NCBI GenBank assembly: GCA_963556145.1
Contig: OY744466.1
Coordinates: 1,488,001 to 1,552,000, forward strand
Length of the DNA: 64,000 nucleotides
Source: Hygrocybe punicea
Lineage: Eukaryota; Basidiomycota; Agaricomycetes; Agaricales; Hygrophoraceae
Direction of reading: 5' to 3'
In this document: piece by piece, positions 10,105 through 21,621 of the stretch
Layout: each line of letters starts with the position of its first letter
Numbering within the stretch: the first letter of the stretch is position 1
Notes under the pieces: model-generated
What the model saw: only the letters and a program-made list of their open reading frames with translations
Told to the model about the DNA's origin: nothing
Databases searched by the model: none
Made by a program: the position numbers and the translations under genes

Positions 10105-10494
10105 GTATGATCTATCTTGCACCCTACCATAAATAACTGACTTTGTCAACAGGTGGAACGTGCATTTACTTTATGGGCATCCAGCCACACTATTCTCGTC
10201 ATTGAGGAAGAGGGAGGTCTAAGGGTAGCAAAGACGAACTTCAAGGCATTTAACCACGTAACTGGCAAGGAGTCGAGCAAGGCTGCGGCATTTGGTGACA
10301 CAAATTGGGGTCCGACTACCCGGGAATATCTGGAAGGGCTCAAGAAATTCCGTGAAAGCTCAATTGACAAGATCCTCGAGAAGGTGCAGAAGTTAGTCAA
10401 GAGCACTGGGACTAGCAGTGGCTCTGGGTCTGGTGTTATTGAGAGTGAGCACAGCATTGGTAAAAAATGTCAGATGAAGACGAGTGTACTCTAA
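10105..10494 (+). pseudogene. 3' part of a split multi-exon gene (rest at 24479-26309)
   Basis: The segment opens with most of an intron (to CAACAG at 10152), then an exon at 10153-10494 starting VERAFTLW and ending in a Ser/Gly-rich tail with a TAA stop. A further splice near 10490 towards an acceptor at 10542 is possible. The family is one of the recurrent agaricomycete hypothetical proteins often found near transposons; I cannot name it surely. It begins exactly at the octamer that follows the hAT end. The 5' exons, in the same family and ending at the same octamer, lie on the minus strand from 26309 down to 24479, so the gene is physically broken. Confidence 0.65.
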
Positions 10495-12017
10495 CTACCT
10501 TCTCCGTTGTGTACATGAAGCTAACAAAACCCCTACTAACAGGACTTGATAGACTCCCGGAATTCACTCAAATGCGTCTCCTGAAAGGCGCCATTTTATC
10601 AGTCTCTTGGGCTGTTTCGTCACTATTCAACTTATGATCTTGTTCTGCTGCCCATCATCTTACCGTCCTGAATTTGTCTTAGCCGTCTTTTTTTTCTGTC
10701 TTGACCATCTTATTTTCATCCAAAAACCCCCCCTGCTCCGAAATATTTTCTGTGCTTGATTTTGAATTTTGAATCTTAGTCAACTTTTTGTCTTGATCTT
10801 GCTTGGATTAAGAAAAAAAGTGTCACACCCTTCTGGATTCAAGGAGGCCCTGTCTTGATGGGAACCTTCTTGATTTCGACTTAAGGAAGGATTAAGATGA
10901 ATTAAGATTGATTAAGATGAATTAAGTAATATTGAGTTTTCCTGATGCATATTCACCCCCATTTTACCAGCTGTTCATGTCAATGCCCTTGACATCATCC
11001 CCAGAAGTGACCCATGACATGGCCCTACCAGGTATGCCCATGGCATCACCAGAAAGCTGCTGATACACTTTTGAGGACTGAGTGTGCATGCAAGGTCATG
11101 GGTCTCCAAAGCCACTCAAGAGAAGCTCTAACTTGAACTCGTGGTGCAAGGGGAAAAGAATTCTTGTTTGTCTCTATTTACTACAGTACCTTAAATACTG
11201 AAGTAAGTAAAAGAAAAGAGAATGATAAAAATCAAAGATAAATGAAATCAGACCTGGCTGCTGAAATTCTGACTGTCCCCAGTCAGATACACAGGGAAAC
11301 AAAAGTGAAGTAAGAAAGGGGGAAGGTGAAGAAAAACAATGAGAATATAAGCAAGGGTGATCATCAATGAGCATGAGCATAGGATGATAGGTAACAGAAG
11401 ATGAGGGCAACAAAAATGACAAGATATGACGAGGGTGCAATGAGGGCTATGAGATAAGATGGGGGCCCAACGAGGGCTATGAAACACAATAGGGTGTCCA
11501 ATGAGGGCTACAATGAGGGTGGTGGTCCCACTGGCTCACCAAAAAAAAAAGAAATCTTTTTTAAAAAAAGGCAGGGGTCTGAAATAGGATGGACATGGAT
11601 GGTGTTGACATTGGCATTGATAGGGACAAGGTTGGTGGCATCTTGATGTGGTCATGCTGTGAAAACACATGGGGAGGTGATAATAACAAGGTGGAGGTGA
11701 CATTCAGGGGGACAGTGTGGGTGGTGGGTTGGAACTTGCTACTTGAAATGAAGCAGAGGGTGTAGATGAAGAAATCAAGGGTAGAATGGGGGTGGAACAG
11801 AGGCAAAGGTGGTGGGAGGGGACAAAGGCAGTGGGTGTGATGGTGATGTTTTGGGGGAACAGCATGGGCACCAACTTGGAAACATTACCTGCTCCAAGAT
11901 CTATCTGAAAATGATGAAGTTCCTCAATTTGTGGAATTGGTGAGCTGTTTGCCTTTCATGCTCTCCTCAAAATTAACTGATTCTTGGCATAGAAAAATCT
12001 TCCCCCACACCTACAGG
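10495..12017. repeat. Non-coding, repeat-like, CpG-poor DNA
   Basis: No convincing gene. Degenerate TCTTGATC/GATTAAG words crowd 10650-10920. The 28 bp at 10920-10947 recur identically at 34705-34732. The stretch from about 11160 to 11990 is strongly purine-biased on the plus strand and CpG-poor. Confidence 0.5.
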
Positions 12018-13457
12018 TAGTGTTGCTGCGGCTAAGCTAGCCGCAAGCCGGTGATATGCACTCAACCATCCTGAGCTCCGATTCCATATATTTTGCGATT
12101 CCTCGCGACTTGATGCAACTTACCACTCTTTGACCTTCCGATCACATCGTGACTATTGCGATCTTCTGCGACTTCAGAGATATTTAGTTATCACACTCCG
12201 AAGTATTTCCTTTGTTCTCTTTGTTCTCTATATTCATTTATCATTCTCCCTACCTATCCTTTCTTCTATATGCCCTTTATCTCACATATCTCCTTTTAGT
12301 ATCATCCTTTCATCTCTCTTCCTTTGTCCTGACAGCTTATATACCTGCCTGTATGAGCCACTAGACAGAGAACCCCCAGAGAATCGAGACAGACCGTCAT
12401 TCCCCCTTCGTCTCAGAGCTTCCCCTTCATCCAAGTTCCCTTCTCTTTACATTCCATCACATTCTCTCACCGTCCGACCCTTCAATCTCACTGCGACTTT
12501 TGATTTTATCGCAACTCTTCGATTTTGATCGCACCACTCCAGTTTTGATCGCAGCACTTCTCTTGAGTTTCTCATCCACTTCTATTCATTCTCCTTTATT
12601 TCCTATACTAGTGTAGGCTTTCTGAAGCTTCCTTGCACCTTTTCACCTTTAGTAGTTGTAGGATTTCCATTCTTATAGCTACATATAGCGTATCACCGGC
12701 TAAGGTTAGCCGAGGCTAAGGCTAAGCTAAATTGAGAAATTCAATCAGCCAGAGCCGTTAGTCATATCTAGCCAGCTAACATGGCTATAGGCTATAGCTG
12801 ATACTCATGCACATCATGCCTGGGGGTACATAGTTTTAATACTAGTACATGACATCTAATATATCATGTAAGAGGGTGGGGACACTGTGTTGCCACTGCC
12901 GCATTGTTGCTGCCATTGTTGTCGTCGCGTCGCGGCTGCTGCTGCTGCTGCTACAGCTGCTGGTATTGCTGCTTGCCACTGCTGCCCTCACTGTCACCCC
13001 CATTGTCCTCGCTGTTACCACTGCTGTTGCATCTTCATTGCTGTTGATGTTGCCATTGTGGTGGGTGTCCTGGTGCTGGATTTTGTCATCCAGCAGTCCT
13101 AGATAGTATAGTGTTAGTAAAAGATAATGAAAGATTAAAATAAAAACTCACCTGGAGCATGATGGCTCTCAACGAGCCATTGTGCTCATGTTTGATTCAA
13201 CGTGATGAGTGTGACCCACCATGTCACAAATGTTACATACACAGGAACCTTCATTTTTGTTGCATTTTAACTAACAAATTCTAGGAAAATAATTAGTATA
13301 CTACTTAGATGACTGTATAGTAATTAGCTGCAACTTAGCTGCCAGCTATGGTGAAAATTTTGAGGCAGCTGTAGCTGGTAGCTGGACCCCAGCTAAGCTA
13401 AATTCAGCTAGGCTAACGGCTACTAGCTGACCACTAGCCTTGGCCGTGGCAACACTA
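12018..13457. mobile_element. Non-autonomous hAT-type element with GGCTAAGC subterminal repeats
   Basis: The ends are TAGTGTTGCTGCGGCTAAG and, read inward from the right, TAGTGTTGCCACGGCCAAG, a 19-bp inverted repeat with three mismatches. Many AGCT/GGCTAAG words lie inside both ends, and a second cluster lies at 12690-12805. The flanking octamers (CCTACAGG and GTGTGGGT) do not match, so one flank may have been lost or rearranged. Internally there is a CTG/GCT trinucleotide tract (about 12930-12965). No transposase is visible. Confidence 0.68.
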
Positions 13458-14449
13458 GTGTGGGTTATTGATCCAAGTCAAGTAAACCACTGAAAGGTAC
13501 CTCAGCACTTTCGGATAAGTCATTGCCTACATTGATAATCCCTCTCATATCATCCAAGAATCTGTTAGAAGACCCACCTGCAACATCTGAGAATCTGACA
13601 GTGCCGGATGTGCAGGAAATTGAAGGCACATGCAAGTTACTTGTGGATTGCCTTTAACTACCATGTCCTCCACCAGAGCCACTTCCAAAGCTAAATAGCT
13701 ATGCACAAGTTTGTGTCCTCAATCTTTTGTGAGTAATGTAATCAAACTGTCAGCATATATTACACTGAAATGTTTGTATCTATGCAGTGCATCAACCCAA
13801 GTCATACTCAATACCGGAATCAATCAAGACACTTTGAATGCCACTGCGACAAGTAAGGGAAAAGGAAAAGCAAATGTTGCCATCAAAAAAAATCTCTTGC
13901 ACATTCCTACGAAGGCTGCAACCCTGAGGTAATTGTACAGGCATCGTTTTTAATGTAAACTGACCTAGTTCCACTACAGAAACCTGTTTGCCATTGACCA
14001 CTGCACCAAGAATATTGTTCTCAAGACTGAATTTGAAGCTATCTGGCAAGGGCTTGATGAGGCAATGAGAAAGGCATGTAGAATTGTATTTCTCCATGGA
14101 TATCCGAACTAAATCACTTCGAAAAGCAGTGCTATGTCAACAAGAGCATACCACTCAAGAGTTCGATCAAGGAGGCAAAGGCGGTAGTGGCAGCAAAGGC
14201 GGTGGTTGGGATGACCTAGGTGCGAACATCCAGCATAGACAGCAGGGGGTAGTGGAGTAGGGGATGGGGCAGGGGATGGGGCAGGGGGAGCACTGGATCA
14301 GGTACCAGAATGAGCAGCAGAATGGGCATTGGATCAGATCAGACAGTGGAGCAAAATGGCGTAGAACAACCAGACTGTATATTACTGGATCGGGATGTTT
14401 TTTATTTGCAATCGCAATGTTTTTTAAACAATGTTACTGGAGAAACTTC
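13458..14449 (+). other. Unassigned region with exon-like fragments
   Basis: Short plus-strand frames at about 13787-13930 and 13981-14110 could be joined by a GTAATT...CAG intron, giving a Lys/Gly-rich then helical peptide. I do not recognise it and it lacks start and stop context. A short GGGGATGGGGCA tandem repeat lies at 14258-14290. Otherwise I see nothing. Confidence 0.3.
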
Positions 14450-14496
14450 CAGCTGTTTTAAAAACGATAGCGCGTTTTCACCGCGAGTAAAAGTTC
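14450..14496 (+). repeat. Left terminal inverted repeat of Tc1/mariner copy 1
   Basis: 47 bp, identical to the reverse complement of 17409-17455. It contains the palindromic-looking words GATAGCGCG and TTTTCACCGCG. Confidence 0.92.
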
Positions 14497-14678
14497 AGGC
14501 TGTACCTTTCCCACACAGAATTTTGCACTGCATTGCATCGGCTTGACCAAAGTTGGGCAAAGAGCAGGGCATGATGAAACATTCTGCGCCGCAGTTTATT
14601 ACTAACTCAAGATGACATCCTGTACTGGTATAAGAGAAGCTCAGAGAGCACATAGACAACCAATTGAACACCCCAGAC

Positions 14679-16063
14679 ATGTACAGCGAAGACAATTTCG
14701 TACCAACAGCTCGATGCAGCAAAACTGCTTATCTTCTCGGGCTAAGTGCGATGCCACCTCCTACACCTCAGGATCTTGCTGTCGCTACTTTCTATGCCCA
14801 ATTGGATAATCTGGGAGCAGTCAATATGTTGCAGCACAATGACACTGGTACAAAATGTAAGTATCCTTGTCATAGGAATATCCGAATATGCAGTATGCTC
14901 ACCTGAATGCAAGCTCGTGTTGAAGTCCAGATTCCCATCAAGCCCAAAACAGCAGGGGGTGCTGTTTCAACACGTTTGGTCTCCTTCGATGAGGACATTA
15001 GTTCCGAGGACTTTCTCAGCCGAGTTTGTGCCTACATGGACCTTCCGCTGGATGAAGCCCAACTTGGGTATAAGTGGAACTTCGAGCATCATGGAGACCC
15101 ACCCCATCGACTATTGACAAGTGAAGATATTACAGAGGCCTTCGACAAGGCAATTCAGTTGTCCAGTTCAAAGCGACAAAAGAAGGAAGTCATAATGGAG
15201 ATTGTTGATCTTGTAAGTTGTATTGCATTGTCCTTGACATTTATCTTGACGCCCAAGTTCCTAGAACCCCCCTACTTCCTCCAAGAACTCGAAGTCAAAG
15301 AAGCGTAAACATGAAACTGAAAAATCAACCGACATACCTGCCAGTATTGAGTTCAAGGAACTCAAGGAGCGCCTCAAATGTCATGAGCACAGCCGTGGGA
15401 AGAACGACCGCTGGTGCTATGTCAGTGCCATGAATCCTGGCGAACATGTTGCTCTCACCATTGAGCAGCTGACGCTCTGGGGTAGGAAAATAGTGAGCAA
15501 TATATCCTAGTTTTATTACTTCAATTTACTCATCTCAGTGATAGCACGATGACAAAGCTGACTATGTCACTCCCCCCAACTGCCTGAATCTTGATCATCT
15601 TCGCAAGAAACCTCATAAACTTCGTGCATCCACTTCCTCTTCTATCAGCATGCCTCCCATCCACATCCACCTTTCTAATAAGTCCCCTCTCCGACCTCTT
15701 ACCAATTCCAAGGTCTATGAAAGTGATAGCAGCGGAGACACAGAACCCTGCAGCGATTACGAATATGAACTCACAGTTGCAGAAGTTCTTCATGCACTTC
15801 ACCAAGACTATCCGAGGCTAAACATGCCGCAATATGAGGCTGACTTGACCGTTCAAGGCATCATTTACGCTTGCAGCGTCAAAGATTTTGACCAGAAGTT
15901 TTACGTGGAAATTGTGAAGATGGCTCTGGGTGCAGTGGGGTTTTTCATTCGCAAAGCAAAAACCATGATAGAACAGAGGAAGTCGAAAGCAAGGGGAAAG
16001 GGGAAAGGAAAAGCAACAGTGCATACCCATGAGAGTGGTGACGAGAATGTATTTACTGAATAG
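14679..16063 (+). CDS. Accessory protein of Tc1/mariner copy 1, convergent to transposase
   Basis: Four exons: 14679-14856, 14914-15212, 15265-15492 and 15545-16063, with introns of 57, 52 and 52 nt (GTAAGT/GTGAGC...AG). They give an uninterrupted 407-aa frame. By eye the protein has (i) an N-terminal region of about 100 aa alternating strands and helices, with EDFL, TSEDITEAFDKA and EVIMEIVDL, resembling a beta-grasp/PB1-like fold; (ii) a 26-residue motif beginning WCYV, with G, LT, W and I at fixed spacing; (iii) a Ser-rich linker; (iv) a helical C-terminal region (about residues 320-390) that could be SAM-like, then a basic KGKGKA tail. The same order and motif occur in the protein at 43552-45142. 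I know of no named family; the fold calls are inference. A role in transposition or its control is suggested by conserved position only. Confidence 0.75.
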
Positions 16064-16138
16064 GCTGGATGGAGCATTGGAGGCCATGTACGAAATGTCA
16101 TATAGCAACTGCGACGAGATTATCTGTACAAACATTTA

Positions 16139-17323
16139 TTATACATAACCGGAATCATGATACCACCCTCTAATATTGTCTGCAGTCATTGTGTCGAAGA
16201 CGGCTTCCCACAGCATGCTGTATGCATCGCACGTTTCCTGACCTGTCAGCTCACCAAGTACGTATTCCTTATTTCTTCGAATCCATGCCTTCATTGCTGA
16301 AAAACCCTCCTCAATAGGATTAAAATCGGGGGAGTATGGGGGAAGATAGAGAAGGCGCATGCCCCTAGAAATTATTTGAGTAATATGTATTTTTGACTTG
16401 CTTAGTGTGGCTTACCGTGCTTCAATCATTTCTCGGGCTCCTTCAAAGTGATGCTGGGATGCATTGTCCATGACAATGACTGAGTTTTGTTGTGGATACG
16501 GATTCATATTGTCAAGAAGGATACTAATAAATTGGCTAAATGCCTCAGATGTCCATGAACGAGTCAGAATGTCAAGGTGTAACACACCACAGAGAGAAAT
16601 GGCAGGGAGGATGGAATACCTGCATGAGTCTGAGCTAGAAGTCTGGTACTGGCTGAATTCAATGCTTACCTGGTACCTCGAACGAAGTAGTCATGCCGGC
16701 GAGCGCATGACCCAACAGGAGCCCAAGCCATCTTGCGCTTGGCAGTGTGGCAGTTGCATGCAGACTCATCGACAAAAACAAGCGTTTCAGGAAGAAAATT
16801 TTCACCAATAGTAAGTTGATATTCGGTGCGATGATCCTTGTCACGCTCTAGCCCAGCACGCGAGACCTGACAGTAACACTCCGTAAAAATGACGTGTAGG
16901 CTCCTATGACAATAGCTTACACATTTTCGAGTGAACCCCCGTCGCCGTAAGCTGTTAGCAATGGTGGCATTGCACACACAAATTCCGCAAGCCGAGATAA
17001 GGTGTTCCTGCATCTCCCACAAGTAGATGTCTGGAGAGCGCTCAATAAGTCCTTCCAAGTACTAACGCCAATATCAGTGTGTGATGTTTCGCTGGCAGAA
17101 TGATAATACATACCACGATGTCAAGGGATGACAACTCCCATGGCCTTCCACCTAGTAGGGGTGTCCGAATGGTCACTCCAGTTGCCTGCCAAAGCTTCAA
17201 GATTTGTTGGATAGCAGAAACACTAATACCAGTAACTTTATGAATAGCAAGTGGTTTGAGATGAATGGCCATGCGAACGATGAGATCCTTTTGCTCTTTG
17301 GGGATATAGCGGCGATTTCCCAT
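16139..17323 (-). CDS. Tc1/mariner-type (DDE_3) transposase, intact, five exons
   Basis: Exons from the 5' end: 17114-17323, 16921-17061, 16866-16670, 16619-16416 and 16364-16139. The introns are 52, 54, 50 and 51 nt with GTATGT or GTAAGC donors. The spliced frame is 325 aa without stops. An N-terminal helix-turn-helix region (residues 1-70) begins MGNRRYIPKEQKD. The catalytic motifs are LVFVDES (first Asp), VIVMDNASQHH (second Asp) and LPPYSPDFNPIEE (third acidic residue). These are the hallmarks of DDE transposases of the IS630-Tc1-mariner group. All three catalytic positions are kept and the TIRs are identical, so the element may still be active. The start lies about 85 bp inside the right TIR. 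Confidence 0.9.
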
Positions 17324-17408
17324 CCTGCTCTTTGGGTGATGCAGGATGCGGTTGACTCAGGAAACCAGTGCAGGCAAGCGCGGGAAAATGATGGCCTTAC
17401 CACATTGG

Positions 17409-17455
17409 GAACTTTTACTCGCGGTGAAAACGCGCTATCGTTTTTAAAACAGCTG
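17409..17455 (-). repeat. Right terminal inverted repeat of Tc1/mariner copy 1
   Basis: A perfect 47-bp inverted partner of 14450-14496. Confidence 0.92.
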
Positions 17456-18489
17456 TCAGCAGGAGACCAAATTTTCATTTAAATATTTCAGGTGTATTTA
17501 AAAATATTTTACATGCTCCAAAATTTTCTAAATGAACAGGATTCTCACTGGGGTTCAGGGTTCATAACCTATTGGAATATATAGTGCAGTGGTTGTTGAC
17601 CACTAAGGTATTTATGTGGAATTAATTATATTTGCCTCTCTCTGAGAGGGTTTTTATACTACTTTCTAAATCTACTAGAAGTTTCTTGTGTTGAGTAGAA
17701 TAACTGCTGCGCTTCAGGGACAGCCTGAGGTGTGTTTGAGTTCCAGGGTCACATGATATGGATTACTAATCCTTTCTGTGACCACTACTAAGATTGGCCT
17801 CATTCATATACGACAAACATCATGTGAAAATGCGTGACAACATCGAGAAAATTGTTATGCAAATGGTACAATGTATTAAAGGCTAAACAAAAACTATGGA
17901 TATTTTTTATTTTTTATTCAAAAAATAATGATCATTTTAAAATTTTGCATCAACTTGAATTGAGCGAGTGAATGACAAATTCGTATTTTGAATTTGTCTA
18001 TCACATGTCCAAACGCAGATGGAATCCCATGTCTTGGGGCTACAAAAAAGTGTAAACGGAATGCTGTTACAGAGGATAAAGAGAATGTGAGTGTCTGCGT
18101 GTTCTCTGAGTGAAAAAATTGACCTGCTTGACTTGATTTTATGATGCTCTACAGCATGGGTCTTAATAGAAAGCTTGCTGCATGGGCTTCCAAAAAGTCC
18201 AGGAGTCATCGAGTTCTCACAGAAAGTATACTTCAAGAAATTGAGATTACAAAACTGACTATCTTCTGATAGATTTTTGCTCCTTTCTTTTTTTTTTTTT
18301 TTTCAATTTTATTGTCCCGCAGGGTCGTACCCTATGTCAGACGTTACATGTGAGTGAAAAGTATTTTTAAGGAATAAAATTGGGATCCATCCCAATTCCT
18401 GCGCCTCTGGTTTATGAATGTAATCACGACGGAATAAGTCCCCCATGACCCCAGCATCTCCAATGCTGTTTTAGATGCCTGGCCTGGCT
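17456..18489. other. AT-rich intergenic or repeat debris, no gene seen
   Basis: AT-rich sequence with only short random frames. About 17650-17790 vaguely resembles the repeat fragments near 9800 and 37850 (GGGTCACATGA). An 18-nt T run lies around 18286-18303. Nothing else is recognisable. Confidence 0.4.
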
Positions 18490-18965
18490 GTGAGGGTTAG
18501 GGTTTGAAAGTCCGGTCCGGTCCGGTTTTTTGACAAATTTTCAAAAGACCGCAACCGGAACCGGTTGCCATAACACCACAAGATGGCACAACCTAGACTC
18601 AACCGCTCAGAACCGGTCTCTTGCGGTTCAGTTGCTGTCTTCTAACCTGATTTAACTGGTCCTTCCATTAACCGGTTGCTAAACCAGTTGAAACCGGTCA
18701 GAACCGAAGTAAATACAATAAATAACAACTAATGTATTAACAATAAATAACAACTAATGTATTAAATTTTAATAAATAAAGTTGGCGGCCACGATTATGA
18801 GCACGTCGGTGATCGCGTTGGGCGCACGGGTAGGCGCAGACGCATTGGCTGCTCTGTTGGGTGCGTGGGTGGTTGTGGACGCGTTGGCGTGTTGGCGGCG
18901 TGTTGGCGGCCCTGTTGCTGGTGTTGTGGTGGGTGCCCAACACGGCCATCCTCCGAGTCCCAGTT

Positions 18966-19020
18966 ACCTCGCAGTTGCAGCGCCAACGTCGATTGACGTG
19001 GCGGTGCACATCCGCGAGGT
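18966..19020. repeat. Imperfect palindrome, copy 1 (element A)
   Basis: ACCTCGC...GCGAGGT arms enclose a core CGTCGATTGACG. The same arms and core type occur at 21525, 28666 and 28768. Confidence 0.85.
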
Positions 19021-19274
19021 ATGTTGGGGGTTGGTGGTGGGATGGCCATGGCCGTCGTCATGGTCGTGGTCGTGGTTGTCGTTGTCGTTGCGGTCGTGGT
19101 GGTCGTGGTTGTGACGGTCATTGTCTGCGTTGTGGTGGTGATGGTGGTGGTGGTGGTGATGTTCGTGGTTGATGTTGTTATTGTCGTCGTCCCATTTGGA
19201 GGGCCGTGGGTGTTGTTGTTGTTGTCGGGGTGGTGGTGGTGGTGGCCGTCATTGTCATCCTTGTCCTCGCTGCC

Positions 19275-19474
19275 NNNNNNNNNNNNNNNNNNNNNNNNNN
19301 NNNNNNNNNNNNNNNNNNNNNNNNNNNNNNNNNNNNNNNNNNNNNNNNNNNNNNNNNNNNNNNNNNNNNNNNNNNNNNNNNNNNNNNNNNNNNNNNNNNN
19401 NNNNNNNNNNNNNNNNNNNNNNNNNNNNNNNNNNNNNNNNNNNNNNNNNNNNNNNNNNNNNNNNNNNNNNNNNN
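19275..19474. other. Assembly gap of 200 N
   Basis: Exactly 200 unknown bases inside hAT element A, next to a low-complexity GTN tract. The sequence there is unresolved and the gap length may be nominal. Confidence 0.99.
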
Positions 19475-19677
19475 TGTTGAAAAAATCCAGTTGTAACCGG
19501 TTACAACCGGTTACAACTCGGTTGCGTAAGCTTCGTCCACATCGGGAAACCGCAACCGGCAACCTCCCAAAAGTGGCCCAACCGCAACCGGCGGTCCGGT
19601 TTTTTTGCGGTTGGGTCCGGTCCAGTTCCGGTTTTTTTCCGGTCCTATGGACTGGACTTTAAAACACTAGTGAGGGT

Positions 19678-20029
19678 GCCTGGTGGTACTAGTGAGGGGT
19701 GCTTTGTAGGGGGGTCTAGACCATATAAGTGCTTGGCCACCGGAGCAGGCATGCACGAGGAAGATGGGGCCACAGGGTGGAGAAGGTATGGTGAGAGGGT
19801 GATCGTCTGTTGGTGTTGGGTCGGGTCGAACGGTGTGGTTGACGATAAAGCTGGGTGGGCATGGGGCGGCATAAATCTTGACATGTATGGGGGTGGGGGT
19901 GGGGGGTTGCTAGTGATGGTGGTGGTGGTGCTGTCGAACAATAGAATAGATCGGGTTGTGAATGTCACCAAGGGAATCTTTCAGTCTGCCTGTGCAGCGC
20001 ACATATTTTATTAGCTCTGATATGCCTTT
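19678..20029. other. No gene recognised
   Basis: G-rich on the plus strand with GGGTGGGGGTGGGGGG near 19889. Probably 3' flank or UTR-like sequence next to the LINE fragment. Nothing else is supportable. Confidence 0.35.
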
Positions 20030-21332
20030 TTTGTTATTGAGGAGGTAGGTGAGGGATCAGGCTTGTGTCCTGAGTGTGTTGGTCAATGAGTGACGTGCAT
20101 TTCGGTAGAGTGGACAGTCGAAGAGGAAATGGTGTACTGTTTCCTTCGCTTGGGTGCATTTGGGGCAGATTTTGGTGTTGGTCTTCTTGATTTTGTGTAG
20201 GTAGGCATTGAGCAGGAGGTGTCCAGTGCGGATTTGTGTGATTAAGCTGGTCTTGGGGCGAGTTAAGTTAGATGTGGTTTTAAGGAACTTGTTAAGGGGA
20301 AAGTCAGGATCGATAGGGGTGAATCGTGTGTATCGTGGCGAGCGCTGCCAGGTGTCCCTCCATTGTATATTTAGTTGTTTTTTGAATGATTGTTTGAGAG
20401 CAGAGGCATTGGATTGCAGGGGTTCGAGTCGAAGGGCGTGGGGCAGGGTGTGTCATGGGCTGGTGATTCCTCTCGCTGCTGATTTAGCCTCTGTGTCGGC
20501 TCGTTCGTTCCCGGCGACGCCACTGTGGCTTGATATCCATTTGATAGTAATGGTGAGGAGGTGGTTGGTATCGGTAAGGTGTCGGGCTGCTTTGTGGAAA
20601 ATGTCTAGGGTATGTTGACCGGATTTAGGGTTTGTTCTGGTGGAGGTTAGTGCACGTATTGTAGGTTGGCAATCAATATAAATGGAAACGTCACATAGGA
20701 GTGTTTCACGGCTTAGTAAGTGTATGGTGAGGGTGCCTGCTATGTTTTCTGCCTCGACATTGTGGTGGGAGTCACTGGATCCTAAGTGATATCGGAGTGT
20801 TCTGACTTGTGTGCGTCTGTTGTGATATAGGACTGCCACTGTGCCTACTTCTCCTTTGAGTGTGGAGCTGTCCAAGTATATTTTTATGTCTGCTTTTTTG
20901 TTGTTGTGTTGCTCGATGGATTTGTCTCTGGCATCGGGTATGGTAGTGTGGAAAGGGGGGGAGGTGGTGTGTGGGTGCATTGGACGTATGGGTTCTACAT
21001 TATCTGGGTCGATATGGAAAAGGTGGGTGAGTGTGTGAAGGGGGGATCTGTGTCTGGCGACGAGGTGTTTCATGCAGTGCCATATAGGAATGTATAATGG
21101 GTGTGAGACGGGGAGGGATGCCATTCTGATGATTGATCTATGACAAATTTTGTGCATTAGTAGGTCGATGGGTAAGATGCCAGCGTGGAGATCGAGTAGG
21201 TCATTTGGTGTTGTTCTGAGGGCTCCAGTGATGGGTATAGATGCCAAACGTTGGGTTTTTGTGAGTTTGTGCATCGCTCTGACTGATCCTTTCCTATGGG
21301 TGCTGTCTGTTGTCTTGTGGACTGGTGTGTAC
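20030..21332 (-). pseudogene. Non-LTR retrotransposon (LINE) fragment: RNase H and zinc-knuckle end
   Basis: On the minus strand from about 21274 the frame holds the tail of a reverse-transcriptase ORF, then a LINE-type RNase H: IYLDSS (Asp), NVEAENIAG (Glu), IYIDCQ (Asp) and SSHSGVAGNERAD (His/Asp). This frame ends at 20453. Downstream, out of frame, is a typical RVT zinc-binding end, CPKC...ETVHHFLFDCPLY (about 20095-20190). The catalytic RT core is absent: the fragment is cut off at 21332, where hAT-type element B begins. It is a 5'-truncated and frameshifted copy. Confidence 0.8.
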
Positions 21333-21524
21333 TAGTGTTGGGGAAGTTCGGTTTGGTCCGGTTTGGGGCCTTTTTGCCCAAACCGGAAACTGAATGGTCC
21401 GGTTTTCCACCCGAAATCCCCAAACCAGACCGGAACCGATGCAAACCGTTTGCATCGGTTCTGTTTCGGTCCAAACGTGGTCTAGACCACGAACCATATG
21501 GGCTGGGGGCCCTCACTCCCATCT

Positions 21525-21579
21525 GACCTCGCAAGAGTGCCGCACACGTCAATCGACGTGGCCGGCCTCATTACGAGGT
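21525..21579. repeat. Imperfect palindrome, copy 2 (element B)
   Basis: GACCTCGC...CGAGGT arms around CGTCAATCGACG; this core is the reverse complement of the core in element A. Confidence 0.82.
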
Positions 21580-21621
21580 GGGTTTGGGGGTTTGGTGGGC
21601 TGCCCAGCCCTGTCCTAGCGA

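Larger units (their letters stand above)
14450..17455. mobile_element. Tc1/mariner-type transposon with two convergent genes (copy 1)
   Basis: About 3.0 kb bounded by 47-bp perfect inverted repeats (14450-14496 and 17409-17455) starting CAGCTGTTTTAAAAACGATA. An intact transposase is on the minus strand and an intact accessory gene on the plus strand; their stops are about 75 bp apart. The TA duplication usual for this superfamily is not seen; TC lies next to both ends. The layout repeats that of the element at 43399-46428, although TIRs and sequences differ. Confidence 0.88.
18498..19669. mobile_element. Non-autonomous hAT-type element A, ACCGG subterminal repeats, TSD GTGAGGGT
   Basis: The ends are TAGGGTTTGAAAGTCCGGTCC and, inward from the right, TAGTGTTTTAAAGTCCAGTCC. 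Perfect 8-bp duplications GTGAGGGT lie at 18490-18497 and 19670-19677. Clusters of CCGGT/ACCGG lie inside both ends. The core holds a 55-bp palindrome (18966-19020) and a long GTN trinucleotide-rich tract (19021-19274). A 200-N assembly gap (19275-19474) hides part of it. No transposase is visible. Confidence 0.88.

Noticed and set aside
18782..19274. Long Val/Trp or Thr/His-rich frames in both strands around the N gap
   Set aside because: They arise from the GTN trinucleotide tract and run through the 200-N gap; no domain, no start context.
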